Source: Branchipolynoe longqiensis (lineage: Eukaryota > Annelida > Polychaeta > Phyllodocida > Polynoidae). From it: a stretch of 64,000 bases of DNA. The position numbers were made by a program, and so were the translations under genes. Within the stretch, counting starts at the first letter, position 1; each line of letters starts with the position of its first letter. The stretch lies in NCBI GenBank assembly GCA_030323885.1, contig CM059202.1:46580849-46644848 (forward strand). The letters run 5' to 3'. Positions 22,135 to 32,681 of the stretch are shown one piece after another. The notes beneath the pieces were generated by a model. The model was not told where the DNA came from, made no database searches, and saw only the letters and a program-made list of their open reading frames with translations.

Positions 22135-22389
22135 TGGCGGCACGGGTAGCCACCGGTAGCCACCGGTCAGACCCCAACTGGGCTGACCTCTACTGCGTGT
22201 GGCTGACCGACCCCCCCACACACACCTATAGAGTCGATGTGGGATCTGGCGAGTCAGGGGGCGGGTCAGACAACTACTGACGCCACGAAGAGCAGAGGGT
22301 TCAATAAACCAAGGGTGAAGCGTACACTGAATTGAATCTTGGTGTTCTTCCGTGTGTGACTGTGGGTCGGAGTGCCGTGGGCCACTACA
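22135..22389 (+). repeat. 5' LTR of gypsy element
   Basis: About 255 bp, starting TGGCGGCACGGG and ending GGGCCACTACA, with AATAAACC at about 22303 as a polyadenylation signal. The left border is where homology to the recombinase stops; the right border is set by the primer binding site. The 3' LTR is not in the sequence, so length is provisional. Confidence 0.6.
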
Positions 22390-22390
22390 T

Positions 22391-22406
22391 TGGTGCCGTG
22401 AGCCAG
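22391..22406 (+). promoter_or_regulatory. Primer binding site
   Basis: TGGTGCCGTGAGCCAG starts one base after the LTR. TGG pairs with the 3' CCA of a tRNA. The nested fragment at 12611 has the near-identical TGGTGCCGTGACCAG, so the two elements likely use the same primer tRNA. Confidence 0.65.
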
Positions 22407-22486
22407 CTTGCCTTCTGCGTAAGGGGGTGAGTATTGGACCTGGGCCATCGACTCCGAAAGGTAAGGTCTCTTTGTAATATTTTATT

Positions 22487-25093
22487 ATGGAAGGGGCGAC
22501 GGCAGGTCAACTGCGCAGTGGGCGCCAGTATCATACTGATGGTGCTGGGCGGTCCGACGCGGTGGGACCGCCGGTGAGCGTGGACGCTTCTGCGGTGAGT
22601 ACACTGCACCGCGCTCATGATAAACCTGTTGGGGATGTTGATGTAAATACGTTCGTTCCTAATGCAGGTGCCGGTGTCATAGGGGAGCGCCGCCGGGGGT
22701 TAGTGAGTGGGGGGGGCGTAGCCTCTCCCGCGCTGGTGTCGGTGGGGCAGCCTACGGGTGCTGAAGGCGGTGACGGTTATTGGGCGCAGTTAGCGCAGCT
22801 GAGTGGCACTCCGCCGCCAGGCATTGCGCCGTTATTGACACCGGTGGCGATGCAGGGTGGTGGGGGTGGTACGCAGTTGGGCACGCGTTCTGATAGACGT
22901 GGCACGGCATTGAGAAATGTGGCGCCATCGACTGCGGCACAAAATGTTCTCTCAGTTGATGATAATGATACTGTGGGGGGCATTGCGGGGAGTGCTGTGA
23001 AGGGGGGCTTCGCTCTTAATGCTATGCGGTCTCCGTCGATCATTACTGATTCGGGGGCGGGTGTACATGAGGGTAGCGGTTCGATCGGGTATCGTGATGA
23101 CTTAGGTCTGGGCGTACGCGGGAGTTCTATGCGTGAAGTGCCACTAGAGTATTCGCCGTGGGGGAGTTCAGCTGTCCGTTCTGTGGGGATGGGAGCTGGA
23201 CGTAGTGGTCCCCGAGTTTCCTGTCGTAGGGAGGTTTTCCCGTCTTTGGAGACAGGGCTCGTAGCCGATGACCCGTTGACATTTGGGTCGGAGCATGATT
23301 CGGTTATGGGTCGTACGGTTTCGGGATCGCAGTCGGAGGTGGAGCGTCAGGAAGTGATGCGTGTCCGCCGTCTGCGAGCTTGGAAGCGGGTCCAATTTGA
23401 ACGGATGGTGGAGGAGAGGAGGGCGTTGGATGATATGAGAGTTTCCAATGCTGCATCCTTCGCGTCCGATTTAGCAGATCTAAACGCGGCACGGCGCATC
23501 GCCGCAGAGGAGGTGAATTCTAACCGTTTGTTGGTTGAGGAGCAGGAAGCTGCTTTCATGCAACAGACGGAGGATTTATCCATGCGGGAGGCGCTGAATG
23601 TTCAGTTGCAGGGTGAGAATCGGAGGTGTGAACAATTGCTGGCTGCCGAAAGGGCTGGCCTTGATTCGGCTCTGGAATGCCTTGCAGGTGAGCGCGCAGT
23701 TTTTCAGGCTGAGAAACTGGCGTTTGAACGCGGTTTGGGGCTTGGAGAGAGTAGTGCGAGGGTTGCTGAGTCTACGCGGTTAGATAACCGCGAGACGCAG
23801 TATCCGGGGCCTAGTGCGCGCCCGGTTTCTGCGGGTAGCTCGCCGCATTTGCCGGCGCCTTCTAAGGGGGGCGGTGGTGGAGGTGGGAGTCCGAGGGAGC
23901 CTGTGCCCTCTTCTGGGAATGGTATTTCTCGGGGGGGGGGTTCTGTGCAGCATCAGAGGGGTGTTGTTCAGGATTCTGTATACGTGGGTAGGACTCATGA
24001 GGAAGTACGGAGGGAGAGGATTCCTGTTCCGGAGGGTTTGGGTGGTGACGCAGTACCCATTGCGTCGTTGCATGGGCTACCGGTGGGTCGCCAGTACTCA
24101 GTGGAAGAGATGTGGTTGTTCCGGAATCATCCTGCAATAATGGATGTTATTCGGGAGCCTGCTTCGATTGGGGGGGGGCCGGATGGGAGTCATGTAATCG
24201 GGATACGTTGGAACTGGATGAGAATGTTTTAAGGTATCCTGTGGCAGGTTCTGCGCGTATTCCGACGCTGCGTCCTAAGCCATTCACGGGTATTAAACGG
24301 GAGTGGAATATCTGGTGGCGGGACTTTACGTTGGATATGTGGTCTAACATGTGGGATGAGTGAGCGTGCTATCGAGACTAAAATTGTCGAGCGATTTGTA
24401 TGCTCACTCCTCGATCCGGGGGAGCAGCGTGCCGCCTATGATCGTTGGCGGCCGGGTAAGTCATCTCTGCAGGAGATGTTTGAGGTGGTCGACGATTATT
24501 GCACCAAGGCACTGTGTGCGGGGCGGTCGACTGCGGTGGAGGCTATTCGACTATCAGATGAGTTGGATAGTGAGTTCGAGGTTGAGGTGGCTGCGTATAA
24601 CGCGCCACGGGAACCTTGAGGTGGTGGCAGTGGTAGTTACTCTCGGGGGAGTGCTCGGGGGAGCTATCGCGGTGGTAATACCTTCCGCGGTTCGTCGGGT
24701 GGCTATCGTGAGGGTGGCAATTTCCGGACGGGCGCGGGAGGGGGTTATCAGTCGCCGCCTATCACTAAGGCGTTGGTCCAGGGTTGGATGCGTGATGTGA
24801 TGGGGGAGCAGAAATCTGCTGTGCAGGTAGCAATGGGTGGGCCTAGTTCATCTGGGTTATCTGCGCGCATGCGTGTAGCTAGGAAAGATACGCGTGCTCG
24901 TGATCACGAATGTGGTCGTTGCTTTGCTTTCGGTCATTGGCCTATACAATGTACTGGAGTAAAACATACTCTCGAGGAGGCTGTAATAGCCGGTGATCGC
25001 GAGGGTAGGGACAACTCAGGTGTTGATCGGGCTAGGTTGGCGCGTCTCCGGAAGGAGAGGGACGCAAAGGCTAAGCCGCAGTTAAACGCCTAG
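22487..25093 (+). pseudogene. Gypsy gag with N-terminal coiled coil and RGG tract
   Basis: Starts MEGATAGQLRSGRQYH. Residues 1-280 are Gly/Ser/Val-rich and low in complexity; about 285-430 form a long coiled coil (RRLRAWKRVQFERMVEERRA...). A frame change occurs in the G9 run at about 24171-24179, another at about 24360 (WDE / ERAIETK). The capsid-like segment (PKPFTGIKREWNIWWRDFTL, LQEMFEVVDDY) follows. A TGA at 24617-24619 precedes an RGG-rich stretch (RGSYRGGNTFRGSSGG) and a knuckle-like CGRCFAFGHWPIQC. The large N-terminal coiled coil is unusual for gypsy gags. Confidence 0.75.
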
Positions 25094-25095
25094 GG

Positions 25096-26637
25096 TTGGA
25101 CCATTTGGGCTTAGGCCCAACCCAATTGGCAAGCCCGGGTACCGCCAAAGCGGATGGGGTGTTAACTATCAAGGAAGCCGGTGTGCAGTCTGATGCTAGC
25201 GCGGGACCGCCGGTGATCGCCCCTGGTGATTCTATCCCAGTGGAGTCGGTATTGTGGGATGGCATGGAGCAGATAGCGCGTTGCGTTTCTGCTTTGGCTC
25301 CCGCACCTTTGGACGACTGTATGCAATTTATAGTGCAGCGTCAGGGGTGCGACCTGTCTCACCCTTGTGGTAAACGCTTATTCGTGGATTCCACTTTCTG
25401 GACGTTGGACGGAAAACGGTGGTATGTGAGAGTGTGTGTTAGAGGGACTATCGGGTAATTTTTTAATAGACAGTGGGGCTGCGGTCACATGTGTTGAACG
25501 AAAATTCTTTGATAAGTTGGACGGTGATAAGGTGTTTTTCGATAATAGCGTGAAGTCTGTCACTGTCACCGGTGCACCACTCAAGCAGTACGGACAAGCC
25601 ATACTATCTCTGGAGATCGGGGGGAAAATATTTCATTATGCCCCTACTGTTTCCGATATTTCAGAAGATGGTATTTTAGGTGCGGAATTTTTGGAGTATT
25701 ATGGTTGTGAACTGCGTCAGGCGGGCAGCTTGTATCTTCAATATCCGCATCAACTCACGGTGCAGTGTGAATTGCGGCGCGATAGTCAGACTGTGTCTGC
25801 TGTTGCGCAAGATATTCGCATTGCTCCGATGACTGGCTGTGATGTTAATATATCAGCTGTAGGGGTCAACGGTGATCACCAGAGCCTATTTGAACTGATG
25901 GTCTCAGAATTGCATGAGCTGGGATTGATAGGTCAGAATACGCTAGTGTGGAGTCCTGTTGGCTCAGTGGTACCTTTGTTTAATCCGAATCGGTATGCGG
26001 TTAGGTTACGAAAAGGTACGACTATCGGGTTGTTGAGTGAAGCTACTGACTTTGGTAATGTTCATTGTGAATACGCTAAGGCGGTGTTGACTAAACAATC
26101 CGGTGTAAACATTGCTTGCGGCAACGGGGTCATTGAGTCAACTGTTGGCGCAGTTGACCCAGTGGACGGGGTTGGCGTGGGACGGTGTTGTGCGGTCAGC
26201 TGTTCGCAGTTACCTAGTAATTGGAGCAGTGGTTGGCCCGAACTGCGTGTCGCGCGGGCGGCGCAGTTGGATTGCCCCTCTAGTGTTGTGAGTAGTAGGG
26301 GGGAAGTCGGCGTTGCTGCGTTGGGGGAGGTGGCCGAGACGGTTACTTTTGGTACGACGGAGGAGTGCGTGGCACCTTCTGTGGTATCCCGGTCCCTTGA
26401 TGGAAGCTTGCCTGCCCATCTCGTGCCTTTAGATATGGGGTGTGACGTGGTTGATGAGTCTGATCGCTCGCAGGTTGTGGAATTTCTAGGTAGAAATGTT
26501 CAGGTTTTCGCAGTGCCTCGTGAGATGTTGGGCTGGACTGAGGTGGTGAAGCATGGCATTGATGTCGGTGAGTCGGCTGCTTTTAGGATTCCCTATCGGC
26601 GTTTCGTGCATTCTAAAAAAGAGGCATTGCGGACAGA
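25096..26637 (+). pseudogene. Gypsy protease and start of RT
   Basis: Frame 25096-25458 leads into 25436 by a frameshift. The protease reads GNFLIDSGAAVTC (active site DSG) with GILGAEFLEYYGC as the second conserved block. A linker of about 300 residues follows, then VVKHGIDVGESAAFRIPYRR, the conserved start of gypsy RT. The gap at 26638 removes the RT palm, RNase H and integrase. Confidence 0.8.
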
Positions 26638-27136
26638 NNNNNNNNNNNNNNNNNNNNNNNNNNNNNNNNNNNNNNNNNNNNNNNNNNNNNNNNNNNNNNN
26701 NNNNNNNNNNNNNNNNNNNNNNNNNNNNNNNNNNNNNNNNNNNNNNNNNNNNNNNNNNNNNNNNNNNNNNNNNNNNNNNNNNNNNNNNNNNNNNNNNNNN
26801 NNNNNNNNNNNNNNNNNNNNNNNNNNNNNNNNNNNNNNNNNNNNNNNNNNNNNNNNNNNNNNNNNNNNNNNNNNNNNNNNNNNNNNNNNNNNNNNNNNNN
26901 NNNNNNNNNNNNNNNNNNNNNNNNNNNNNNNNNNNNNNNNNNNNNNNNNNNNNNNNNNNNNNNNNNNNNNNNNNNNNNNNNNNNNNNNNNNNNNNNNNNN
27001 NNNNNNNNNNNNNNNNNNNNNNNNNNNNNNNNNNNNNNNNNNNNNNNNNNNNNNNNNNNNNNNNNNNNNNNNNNNNNNNNNNNNNNNNNNNNNNNNNNNN
27101 NNNNNNNNNNNNNNNNNNNNNNNNNNNNNNNNNNNN
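26638..27136. other. Assembly gap (499 N)
   Basis: The gap cuts a gypsy pol gene and is followed by unrelated LINE sequence. A whole RT-RNase H-integrase and 3' LTR would need about 3 kb, so either the true gap is longer or the element is truncated. Confidence 0.95.
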
Positions 27137-27151
27137 ACATCCTATATGCAG

Positions 27152-27338
27152 ATATGTACAATGAATGAATGAATAAATGCTTAACGGCATATCAGCACAC
27201 TAAGGGCTCTACAATGCCATCAAAATGTCTTAAAACCGGTTAAACAGTCCAATGTGCTTTAAAAACGATAACACCAAGGCACTACTAACCGTGTCAAATA
27301 AACATTTCATACTTGCTACATTAAAATACCACAAGTAA
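27152..27338 (-). mobile_element. 5'-truncated LINE 3' end, CATT tail
   Basis: ATGAATGAATGAATAAATGCTTAACGG...TTAAAATACC matches 39809-39985 closely. On the minus strand this is the 3' end of a jockey-like ORF2 plus a (CATT)n tail. Only the last 190 bp are present. Confidence 0.75.
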
Positions 27339-28184
27339 TTATGGAACAGGAAGTTGTCAGATCTCTCTGTCAGATCCATGAAGTTGGCAAAACTGTTCAT
27401 GAATAATACGTTTCACCCACACCACAGAACAAATCTGTGAAGGGTAAGGCTGAGCATTTCCGTGCCCCCCCCCCCCCCCCCCAACCTCCCCCGAAACCTT
27501 ACAATTTGATCCACAAACTCAGACCCAACTTTGCCACCCATTACCCCACCAAACTGCATTTACAACGAGTAAAGAATTACACTAAGTACTTCACCTCCAC
27601 CTTTGTGAATTAGACTTTCTGGACCCTGTCTCTGAATTATCACTATATATATATATATATACTCACTACTCCTTCCAGGCGTAGAGTGTATGCTGAATAG
27701 ACTGTTTAGGGTGAAGCCGCTTTCTGAAGAATTGCCTTTAGTTGAAACGCTCATGTCTGACACTGAGGAATCTGAAAGAGATTGTCTTGATTTTGAAGCT
27801 GATAACTTGGGAAAGGGAGGTGGAGGTTAGTCAAAAGAGTTGGAAACAGAGGTTGAGGTTAGTCAAAAGAGTTGGAAAAGGAGGGGGGAGGTTAGTCAAA
27901 AGAGTTGAAAAGGAGGGGGGAGGTTGGTTGTTGGAGTTTTACGTCCTGGTAACATCTAAGGTCGTATCAGGATGGGTATCGACATGTGACAGTGCGCACT
28001 CATGACGACTTTATAGTGCTGCCCCACTGTGGACCAGGCCGCCAGCACCATGACCTGATATCCGACTTAATCACATTACCCTGACACTGAGGTAACCAGT
28101 CCTTGCCCTATCCTAATAATGCTGAGCGTCTGGCTAGGAAGTGGAAAGTATCAATGTTTAATTCATTGGTTTTACTCGACCAGG
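27339..28184. other. Low-complexity and repeat-rich stretch
   Basis: It holds a C18 run (about 27465-27482), a (TA)n tract (27642-27660) and the minisatellite at 27825-27925. At 27926-27975 is GGTTGGTTGTTGGAGTTTTACGTCCTGG, a repeat found also inside the elements at 30639 and 51483. The rest (about 27976-28184) resembles an old SINE. No gene. Confidence 0.5.
27825..27925 (+). repeat. Minisatellite, about 33-bp unit, three copies
   Basis: GGTTAGTCAAAAGAGTTGGAAAAGGAGGGGGGA recurs three times with small length changes in the G-rich part. Confidence 0.8.
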
Positions 28185-28750
28185 GTTTGAAAGTGTAGTG
28201 GTCTGCACTGACCTCTCAGGCAAGTAACCACATAGACAGGTAGGCGTGGGTAGCATGGTGATATCAGGGAGCCTAGGTGGTGTAATGGTTAGTGTAGTAG
28301 TCTGCACTGACCTCTCAGGAAAGTAACCACATAGACAGGTAGGTGTGGGTAGTGTGGTGATATCAGGGAGACTAGGTGGTGTATTGGTTAGTACACTGGC
28401 CTGGAATGCAAAGAGATGTGGGTTTGAATCCCGCTCTAGGCGCAATATTTCCCATTTTTATCACCCCCCACGACACTGGTTGCCGTGATCATGATCCTGT
28501 ACAAGCTTTGCGCTGTATGGTTGTTGAACCGACCCTGTGTATGTATGTGTTAGTGCATTGCCTGTATGTATGTAATTGTAAGCATTAAAAGACTTACAAT
28601 TCCAGGGGGATGAGTGTAGTGGTCTGCACTGACCTCTCAGGCAAGTAACCACATAGACAGGTAGGCATGGGTAGTGTGTTGATATCAGGGAGCCTAAGTG
28701 GTGTAATGGTTAGTGGCCCGGAATGCAAAGAGATGTGGGTTTGAATTGGA
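28185..28750 (+). mobile_element. tRNA-derived SINE cluster
   Basis: The unit GTAGTGGTCTGCACTGACCTCTCAGG...GGTGGTGTAATGGTTAGT occurs at about 28193, 28290 and 28614, spaced about 98 bp apart in the first pair. The copy at 28376-28610 is fullest: A-box TGGTGTATTGGTTAGTAC (28377-28394), B-box GGTTTGAATCC (28421-28431), then CGCAATATTTCCCATTTTTATCACCC. Partial duplication of the head suggests recombination between copies. No intact tRNA gene. Confidence 0.75.
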
Positions 28751-29034
28751 AATCGTAAACAAACAACTAAATCCTTGTATGTAAATGTAAAATGCTTTCA
28801 TATCCCTCATCCTCATTGCATTGTGTACACCTTCATTTCACAATTTACTGTACCCTTCAATTTGCTAACATATTTTGTGTAAATACCTATATACCTGTAA
28901 CACTTACAGTAGGAAGACCTGTGCTATGGTACCGACAAAATATATACATGAATAAACTTCATTTACCTCCCCCCCTGAACAAATATATGTATAGACATGT
29001 ATAGATATGTACACATATTGACCGTAGTAATCTG

Positions 29035-29416
29035 TAGTAATCATACACTACTCATTCTGTATGGTATGCAGGTATTGCAATACCTCAGGGAGTTTGACGC
29101 CCCTGCCCTGCAGAGTTGTAAACCACTGTCTTATGGTACAGGTTCTTGACAGAACCGAAGGCTAAGGGAGCAAACCCTAAACAGAAAACCATGTCAATGT
29201 GGCAGCATTAAGGGCGGTTGATGTATGGAACTCCCAACATCTTCCGACCAGTCACTGCAGGGACAAATAGTTTTGCGCCTGTCTGGACATGTTCTTGCCA
29301 GTGTGAAACCTCTATTTGCTCCCCGAGAGAGTGCCGCTGGTAACTTGTAAAAGCCAGCAGCACTTCAACACTTTTGCAGGCAGCTTTCATGAAATGTAAG
29401 GAAATACTCAAACAGA
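29035..29416 (-). repeat. Interspersed repeat carrying a conserved ORF end
   Basis: Reverse complement of this segment matches 62139-62468. In both copies the same frame encodes AACK(S/R)VEVLLAF(T/A)SYQRHSLG, EQIEV, QEHVQTGAKLFVPAV and GVPYINRP followed by a stop; differences are mainly conservative. The stretch after the stop is also shared and looks like a 3' UTR. I do not recognise the protein family. The 62-kb copy has a 10-bp target duplication, which fits a 5'-truncated retroelement. Confidence 0.6.
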
Positions 29417-29432
29417 CGGGGGTGTTAACTCT

Positions 29433-29675
29433 ATGGAAGATCTTCTGATCAAAAAGAATCTGCGGTGGACTGGACACCTCATGAGGATGTCATCAGACAG
29501 GCTACCAAAGCAGATCCTATATTCTCAACTGTCTTCTGGTTACAGAAAGAGAGGGCGCCCTCATCTCCGGTTCAAGGATACCATCAAGAGAAACCTGAAG
29601 CTGAGAGACATTAAGACCGACTCATGGACATCACTCTCACAGCACAGAGCTAAATGGAGAGCGGCAGTCAAGTAA
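29433..29675 (+). pseudogene. C-terminal fragment of an RTE/CR1-like LINE RT
   Basis: LIKKNLRWTGHLMRMSSDRL, PKQILYSQLSSGYRKRGRP, RFKDTIKRNLKLRDI and SWTSLSQHRAKWRAAV form the widely seen LINE C-terminal domain that follows the RT (LRWxGHxxRM...RP..R.KD). A stop after AAVK at 29673-29675 is natural. (GAT)n follows at about 29715-29732. Only the last 80 residues are present. Confidence 0.75.
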
Positions 29676-29752
29676 TGAAAGCAGTCTTTGCTTTGTCACA
29701 TCGCGACCGACAGCATGATGATGATGATGATGACTCATTCTTATTTACTTAA

Positions 29753-30228
29753 AGCTGCATAGTCATCTGACAAATTAAATTTTCAAAACCCAAACAATTA
29801 TTGTAGATTTGATTCTACAGTATCCAACTTTGATGCTGGTGCACTTATTAAACAGGTCTCGGCACATTGAAGGGAATACTGAGGCAATTTAACATAAGCT
29901 GTTACCGCTGAAGCCTATTGTAGAGTTGGTACCCGGATCTGTGGCGGTGCAAGTAGGCTGTAGGGAAATACGATACAGCCACGAAGAAACAGAAAGTCAA
30001 GAGTAAAGAGAGTAACGGAAGGCAAGCCTTCTATCTTTATTTTATAGTGTCAGAGTTTTGGGATGTTTGCCAAAATTAATTTTGCATGGCTGCACTTCAA
30101 ATATTTCAAAAGTTAGGCATTACACATAAAAGTTACTTCAAACAAAAGTATGGAGAGATCATAGCCAGCGACCTAATATATTTATCTCAGAAACTGACAG
30201 AAAATCAAAACCACCAAGCTATGCAACT
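29753..30228. mobile_element. TTAA-flanked MITE with LTR fragment inside
   Basis: TTAA at 29749-29752 and 30229-30232 flank ends AGCTGCATAGTC... and ...CTATGCAACT, which are inverted repeats. It aligns along its length with 54221-54567 and 62073-62745. Bases 29935-30052 (CTGTGGCGGTGCAAGTAGGC...TTATTTTATAG) are extra and resemble the left end of the LTR at 40723. TTAA targets are used by piggyBac and Kolobok elements. Confidence 0.75.
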
Positions 30229-30420
30229 TTAATGTTAGCCACTAAAAGAAACGGTCTGTAAAATCCATGAAGAAGGAATACTGAAAGACCACTGCCTCAG
30301 GGCTGGAATGGATTTAATTGTGATGGATAAAAAAGTTCTTCATAGAAAGGCATTTTTGGGCTGTTTCATCGAGGTATTTTATACAAGTTATTTTATTTTC
30401 AACTCTAATACTATATTTAC

Positions 30421-30568
30421 CTGCTTTTGACGAATCAGCCAGCTTCTGAGTCCGCTTGTGATCGTAGGCATACAGAGTGGATGCAAACACGAAGAGCACA
30501 GCCATATACACCAGGGCACCAATAATCAGCCATGTGGAGAGTGAAAATGACCATAGCTCAACTTGAGG
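30421..30568 (-). CDS. Transmembrane exon of an EGF-repeat receptor-like gene
   Basis: On the minus strand an acceptor TTTTCATTCAAG precedes PQVELWSFSLSTWLIIGA, a hydrophobic run (LIIGALVYMAVLFVFASTLY, about residues 11-33), and a basic stop-transfer HKRTQK; a donor CAG|GTAAAT follows. The helix would anchor a type I receptor with the C-terminus in the cytoplasm. It starts in phase 0 and ends in phase 1. The exon at 52828-52979 ends in phase 0, so the two can be spliced directly across 22.3 kb. Length 148 bp. Cytoplasmic exons must lie below 30.4 kb but I could not identify them. The acceptor is the least certain border. Confidence 0.65.
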
Positions 30569-30638
30569 CTTGAATGAAAAGATCACAACACAGCAAAGTA
30601 AATTTATGTTTTAGAAAATGACTGGGATGCTTCCTGTT

Positions 30639-31112
30639 CAGGGATGAAAGTGGTCTCTGGGAAAAAAAGCGGAAATGCTGATATTCTCCCATAGGCTTAG
30701 CATTGTCAGGGAATCCCTGAAAATTCCCGGAAGTCGGATTTCATACATATTTATATAGTTTGCACCACATATCAGTATACGCTGATAATGCTGTGGTGTT
30801 AGAAGCATGTATTAGTAGTATACGCTGCTAGTGCTGCGGTGTTTGCCCCACATATCGGTATACGCTGACCCTGCTGCGGCGGTTGCAGGCATTAGTAGTA
30901 TACGCTGCTAGTGCTGCGGCGTTTGCACCACATATTAGTATACGCTGATGGTGCTGTAGCGTGAAATAACATATTGGTTGGTTGGTTGTTGGAGTTTTAT
31001 GTCCTGGCAACATCTAAGGTCATATCAGGAAGGGCGCAACGTATTAGTATACACTTATAGCTACAGGAAAAATCCCGGAAATCCGCGAAATCGCGGAGAT
31101 CTTTCATCCCTG
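30639..31112. mobile_element. Non-autonomous DNA transposon, 6-bp target duplication
   Basis: CAGGGATGAAAGTGGTCTCTG at the left is matched in inverse by ...GATCTTTCATCCCTG at the right, with CCTGTT repeated at 30633-30638 and 31113-31118. A second copy is at 51483-51935. Inside, a word of about 47 bp (GTATACGCTGCTAGTGCTGCGG...) is repeated four or more times. CAGGG ends are common in hAT-type elements, but those usually make 8-bp duplications. Confidence 0.8.
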
Positions 31113-31152
31113 CCTGTTGTCAAACGGAAACCGTGTATGTCTAAGTAAATAC

Positions 31153-31201
<49 letters not shown>

Positions 31202-31771
31202 CATACATACACATATATATATATCAAATATACATCAGGTCACATGCAATAATAGTATCAAGAAGATGTGAAGAGTTGTTGTTTTTTTTGTGATTTTTTT
31301 GTTCAAGTGTTTTTATTCCTCTGAATAACACGTTGTCAGTGCTAATGCACTGATCTCCCATCCCTAATCACAATTGCCTCTACACAGTAAACAAATCTAC
31401 AACAATATACAGATAGACAACTACAGGGAAATAAGCAAAACATCGGTAAATTAATGATAGGTAAACAGTTTGGGGAAACACCTGAAATGAGGGTCTGTTG
31501 GTGCAATGTGTTCCGTTGATGTATTTCAGGACGTTAATTGGTAGGCTTTACCATAGGAAAATGTGTATTTGGCTATATTCAGTGACCTCGATCTCCTGTA
31601 ACCGAGATCGAGGTCACTTCGATCTCAGTTACAGGAGGTAACCTGTATTAACTGGCAATAAATATTCATATTAATAGAAAGAGGCAAATCTGTTGCACCA
31701 ATTAAATGACTATTAGTTTCATTTAAGAGTAATTAAGGATTGAATTTACATTAAAACAGAAGGATTTTTAT
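31113..31771. other. AT-rich stretch with (AT)n and a hairpin
   Basis: An AT dinucleotide tract runs from about 31158 to 31220. Noncoding otherwise, apart from the hairpin at 31582-31635. No gene. Confidence 0.6.
31582..31635. repeat. Interleaved perfect hairpins
   Basis: GTGACCTCGATCTC (31582-31595) and GAGATCGAGGTCAC (31604-31617) are perfect inverse copies with an 8-base loop. CCTGTAAC (31595-31602) pairs with GTTACAGG (31628-31635), and part of the first arm recurs as TTCGATCTCA. Possibly the closing part of a small foldback element. Confidence 0.8.
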
Positions 31772-32057
31772 GTCTTACATCTCATATCATGGTGGTTTTG
31801 TTCAACTGGCAAATACTATTCATATCATTAAAGAAAGCATCTGCTACCCGGCTTTGGTCTTTCAACCCAACAGTGTATATGGAGAGGTGGTCTACAAAGT
31901 GGCCTTGAATCTCTGCATGCATTCCTTGGTATTCGAGTGGTATGCATGTCCCAGTCTTCCTCAGTTCTGTGAGTTGGAGGATAACAGACGGCTTCCTCAA
32001 TGACCACGGGAGATTTTCGGGGACTTTGGCATCCTCCAACATGTCCAAATCGATGCC
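31772..32057 (-). pseudogene. LINE RNase H segment, downstream of the split
   Basis: Minus-strand translation PLGIDLDMLEDAKVPENLPW then LRKPSVILQLTELRKTGT and DHLSIYTVGLKDQSRVADAF matches the LINE at 14800-14950. TVGLKD replaces the TDGSKD expected in RNase H, so the catalytic Asp is Val. It continues the frame broken at 38969 by the insertion 32061-38965. The 3' side stops near 31772 without a typical tail. Confidence 0.75.
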
Positions 32058-32244
32058 TAATGGCTGGCACACACCTACCGTTTGTGCGCACCCACCTACC
32101 GTTTACGACTCGCGCACTAAAACTAACGACCCGACCCGTTTCCCGACTGGAGCGCTCACATATACCGTCCGTTTTCGCGACTGCGATCCACGCACCTGGT
32201 GTCTTTAGCACGAACTACCCTAGCTACCCGAGCGCCTCCTAGCA

Positions 32245-32544
32245 TTTTGTGTGTGTCTCTGTGTTTCTGTGTGTCTGTGTGTGCGTCTCTGTGTGTGTGA
32301 CTCTATGTCTCTGTGTTTATGTGTGTCTGTGTGTGTGTGTCTGTGTGTGCCTCTGTGTCTGTCTGTGTGTGTGTTTCTGTGTGTGTGTCTGTGTGTGGGT
32401 TACTCTGTCCCTCTGTGTGTGTCTGTGTCTCTGTGTGTGCCTCTGTGTGTCTGTGTGTGTGTGACCCTGTGTCTCTGTGCGTGTCTCTATGTCTGTGTCT
32501 GTGTGTGTGTGTCTCTGAGAGAGAGACACACAGACACTCCCTCC
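32245..32544 (+). repeat. (GTGTCT/GTGTGT)n microsatellite, left arm
   Basis: A run of GTGTCTCTGTGTGT words with few interruptions, ending in GAGAGAGAGACACACAGACACTCCCTCC. It yields long Cys/Val frames in every phase, which are not genes. Target of the gypsy insertion. Confidence 0.9.
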
Positions 32545-32670
32545 TGTAACATACGAGTCAACACAATGAGTTCCAGTTAACGACTGCCGTTTATTCCACT
32601 CTCGTTTCCTAGGCGACCTTCCAGTCGTAGCTGGTTCCTTCGTGTACCCGGTGGGCCTACATATATTACA
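32545..32670 (-). repeat. 3' LTR of the gypsy element
   Basis: 126 bp. On the minus strand a purine tract GAAAGGGGAGA (32671-32681) lies directly next to it and would prime plus-strand DNA synthesis. Confidence 0.9.
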
Positions 32671-32681
32671 TCTCCCCTTTC

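Larger units (their letters stand above)
22135..26637 (+). mobile_element. Ty3/gypsy LTR retrotransposon, 5' part
   Basis: 5' LTR, primer binding site, leader, gag with coiled coil, a protease and the first part of RT are present; the remainder is lost in the assembly gap. It interrupts the recombinase of DIRS copy 2, so it is younger. Several frameshifts show that it is inactive. GC content is clearly higher than in the surrounding sequence. Confidence 0.8.

Noticed and set aside
28376..28440. Possible tRNA gene
   Set aside because: The box promoter is good, but repeated heads and a common tail mark a SINE family.
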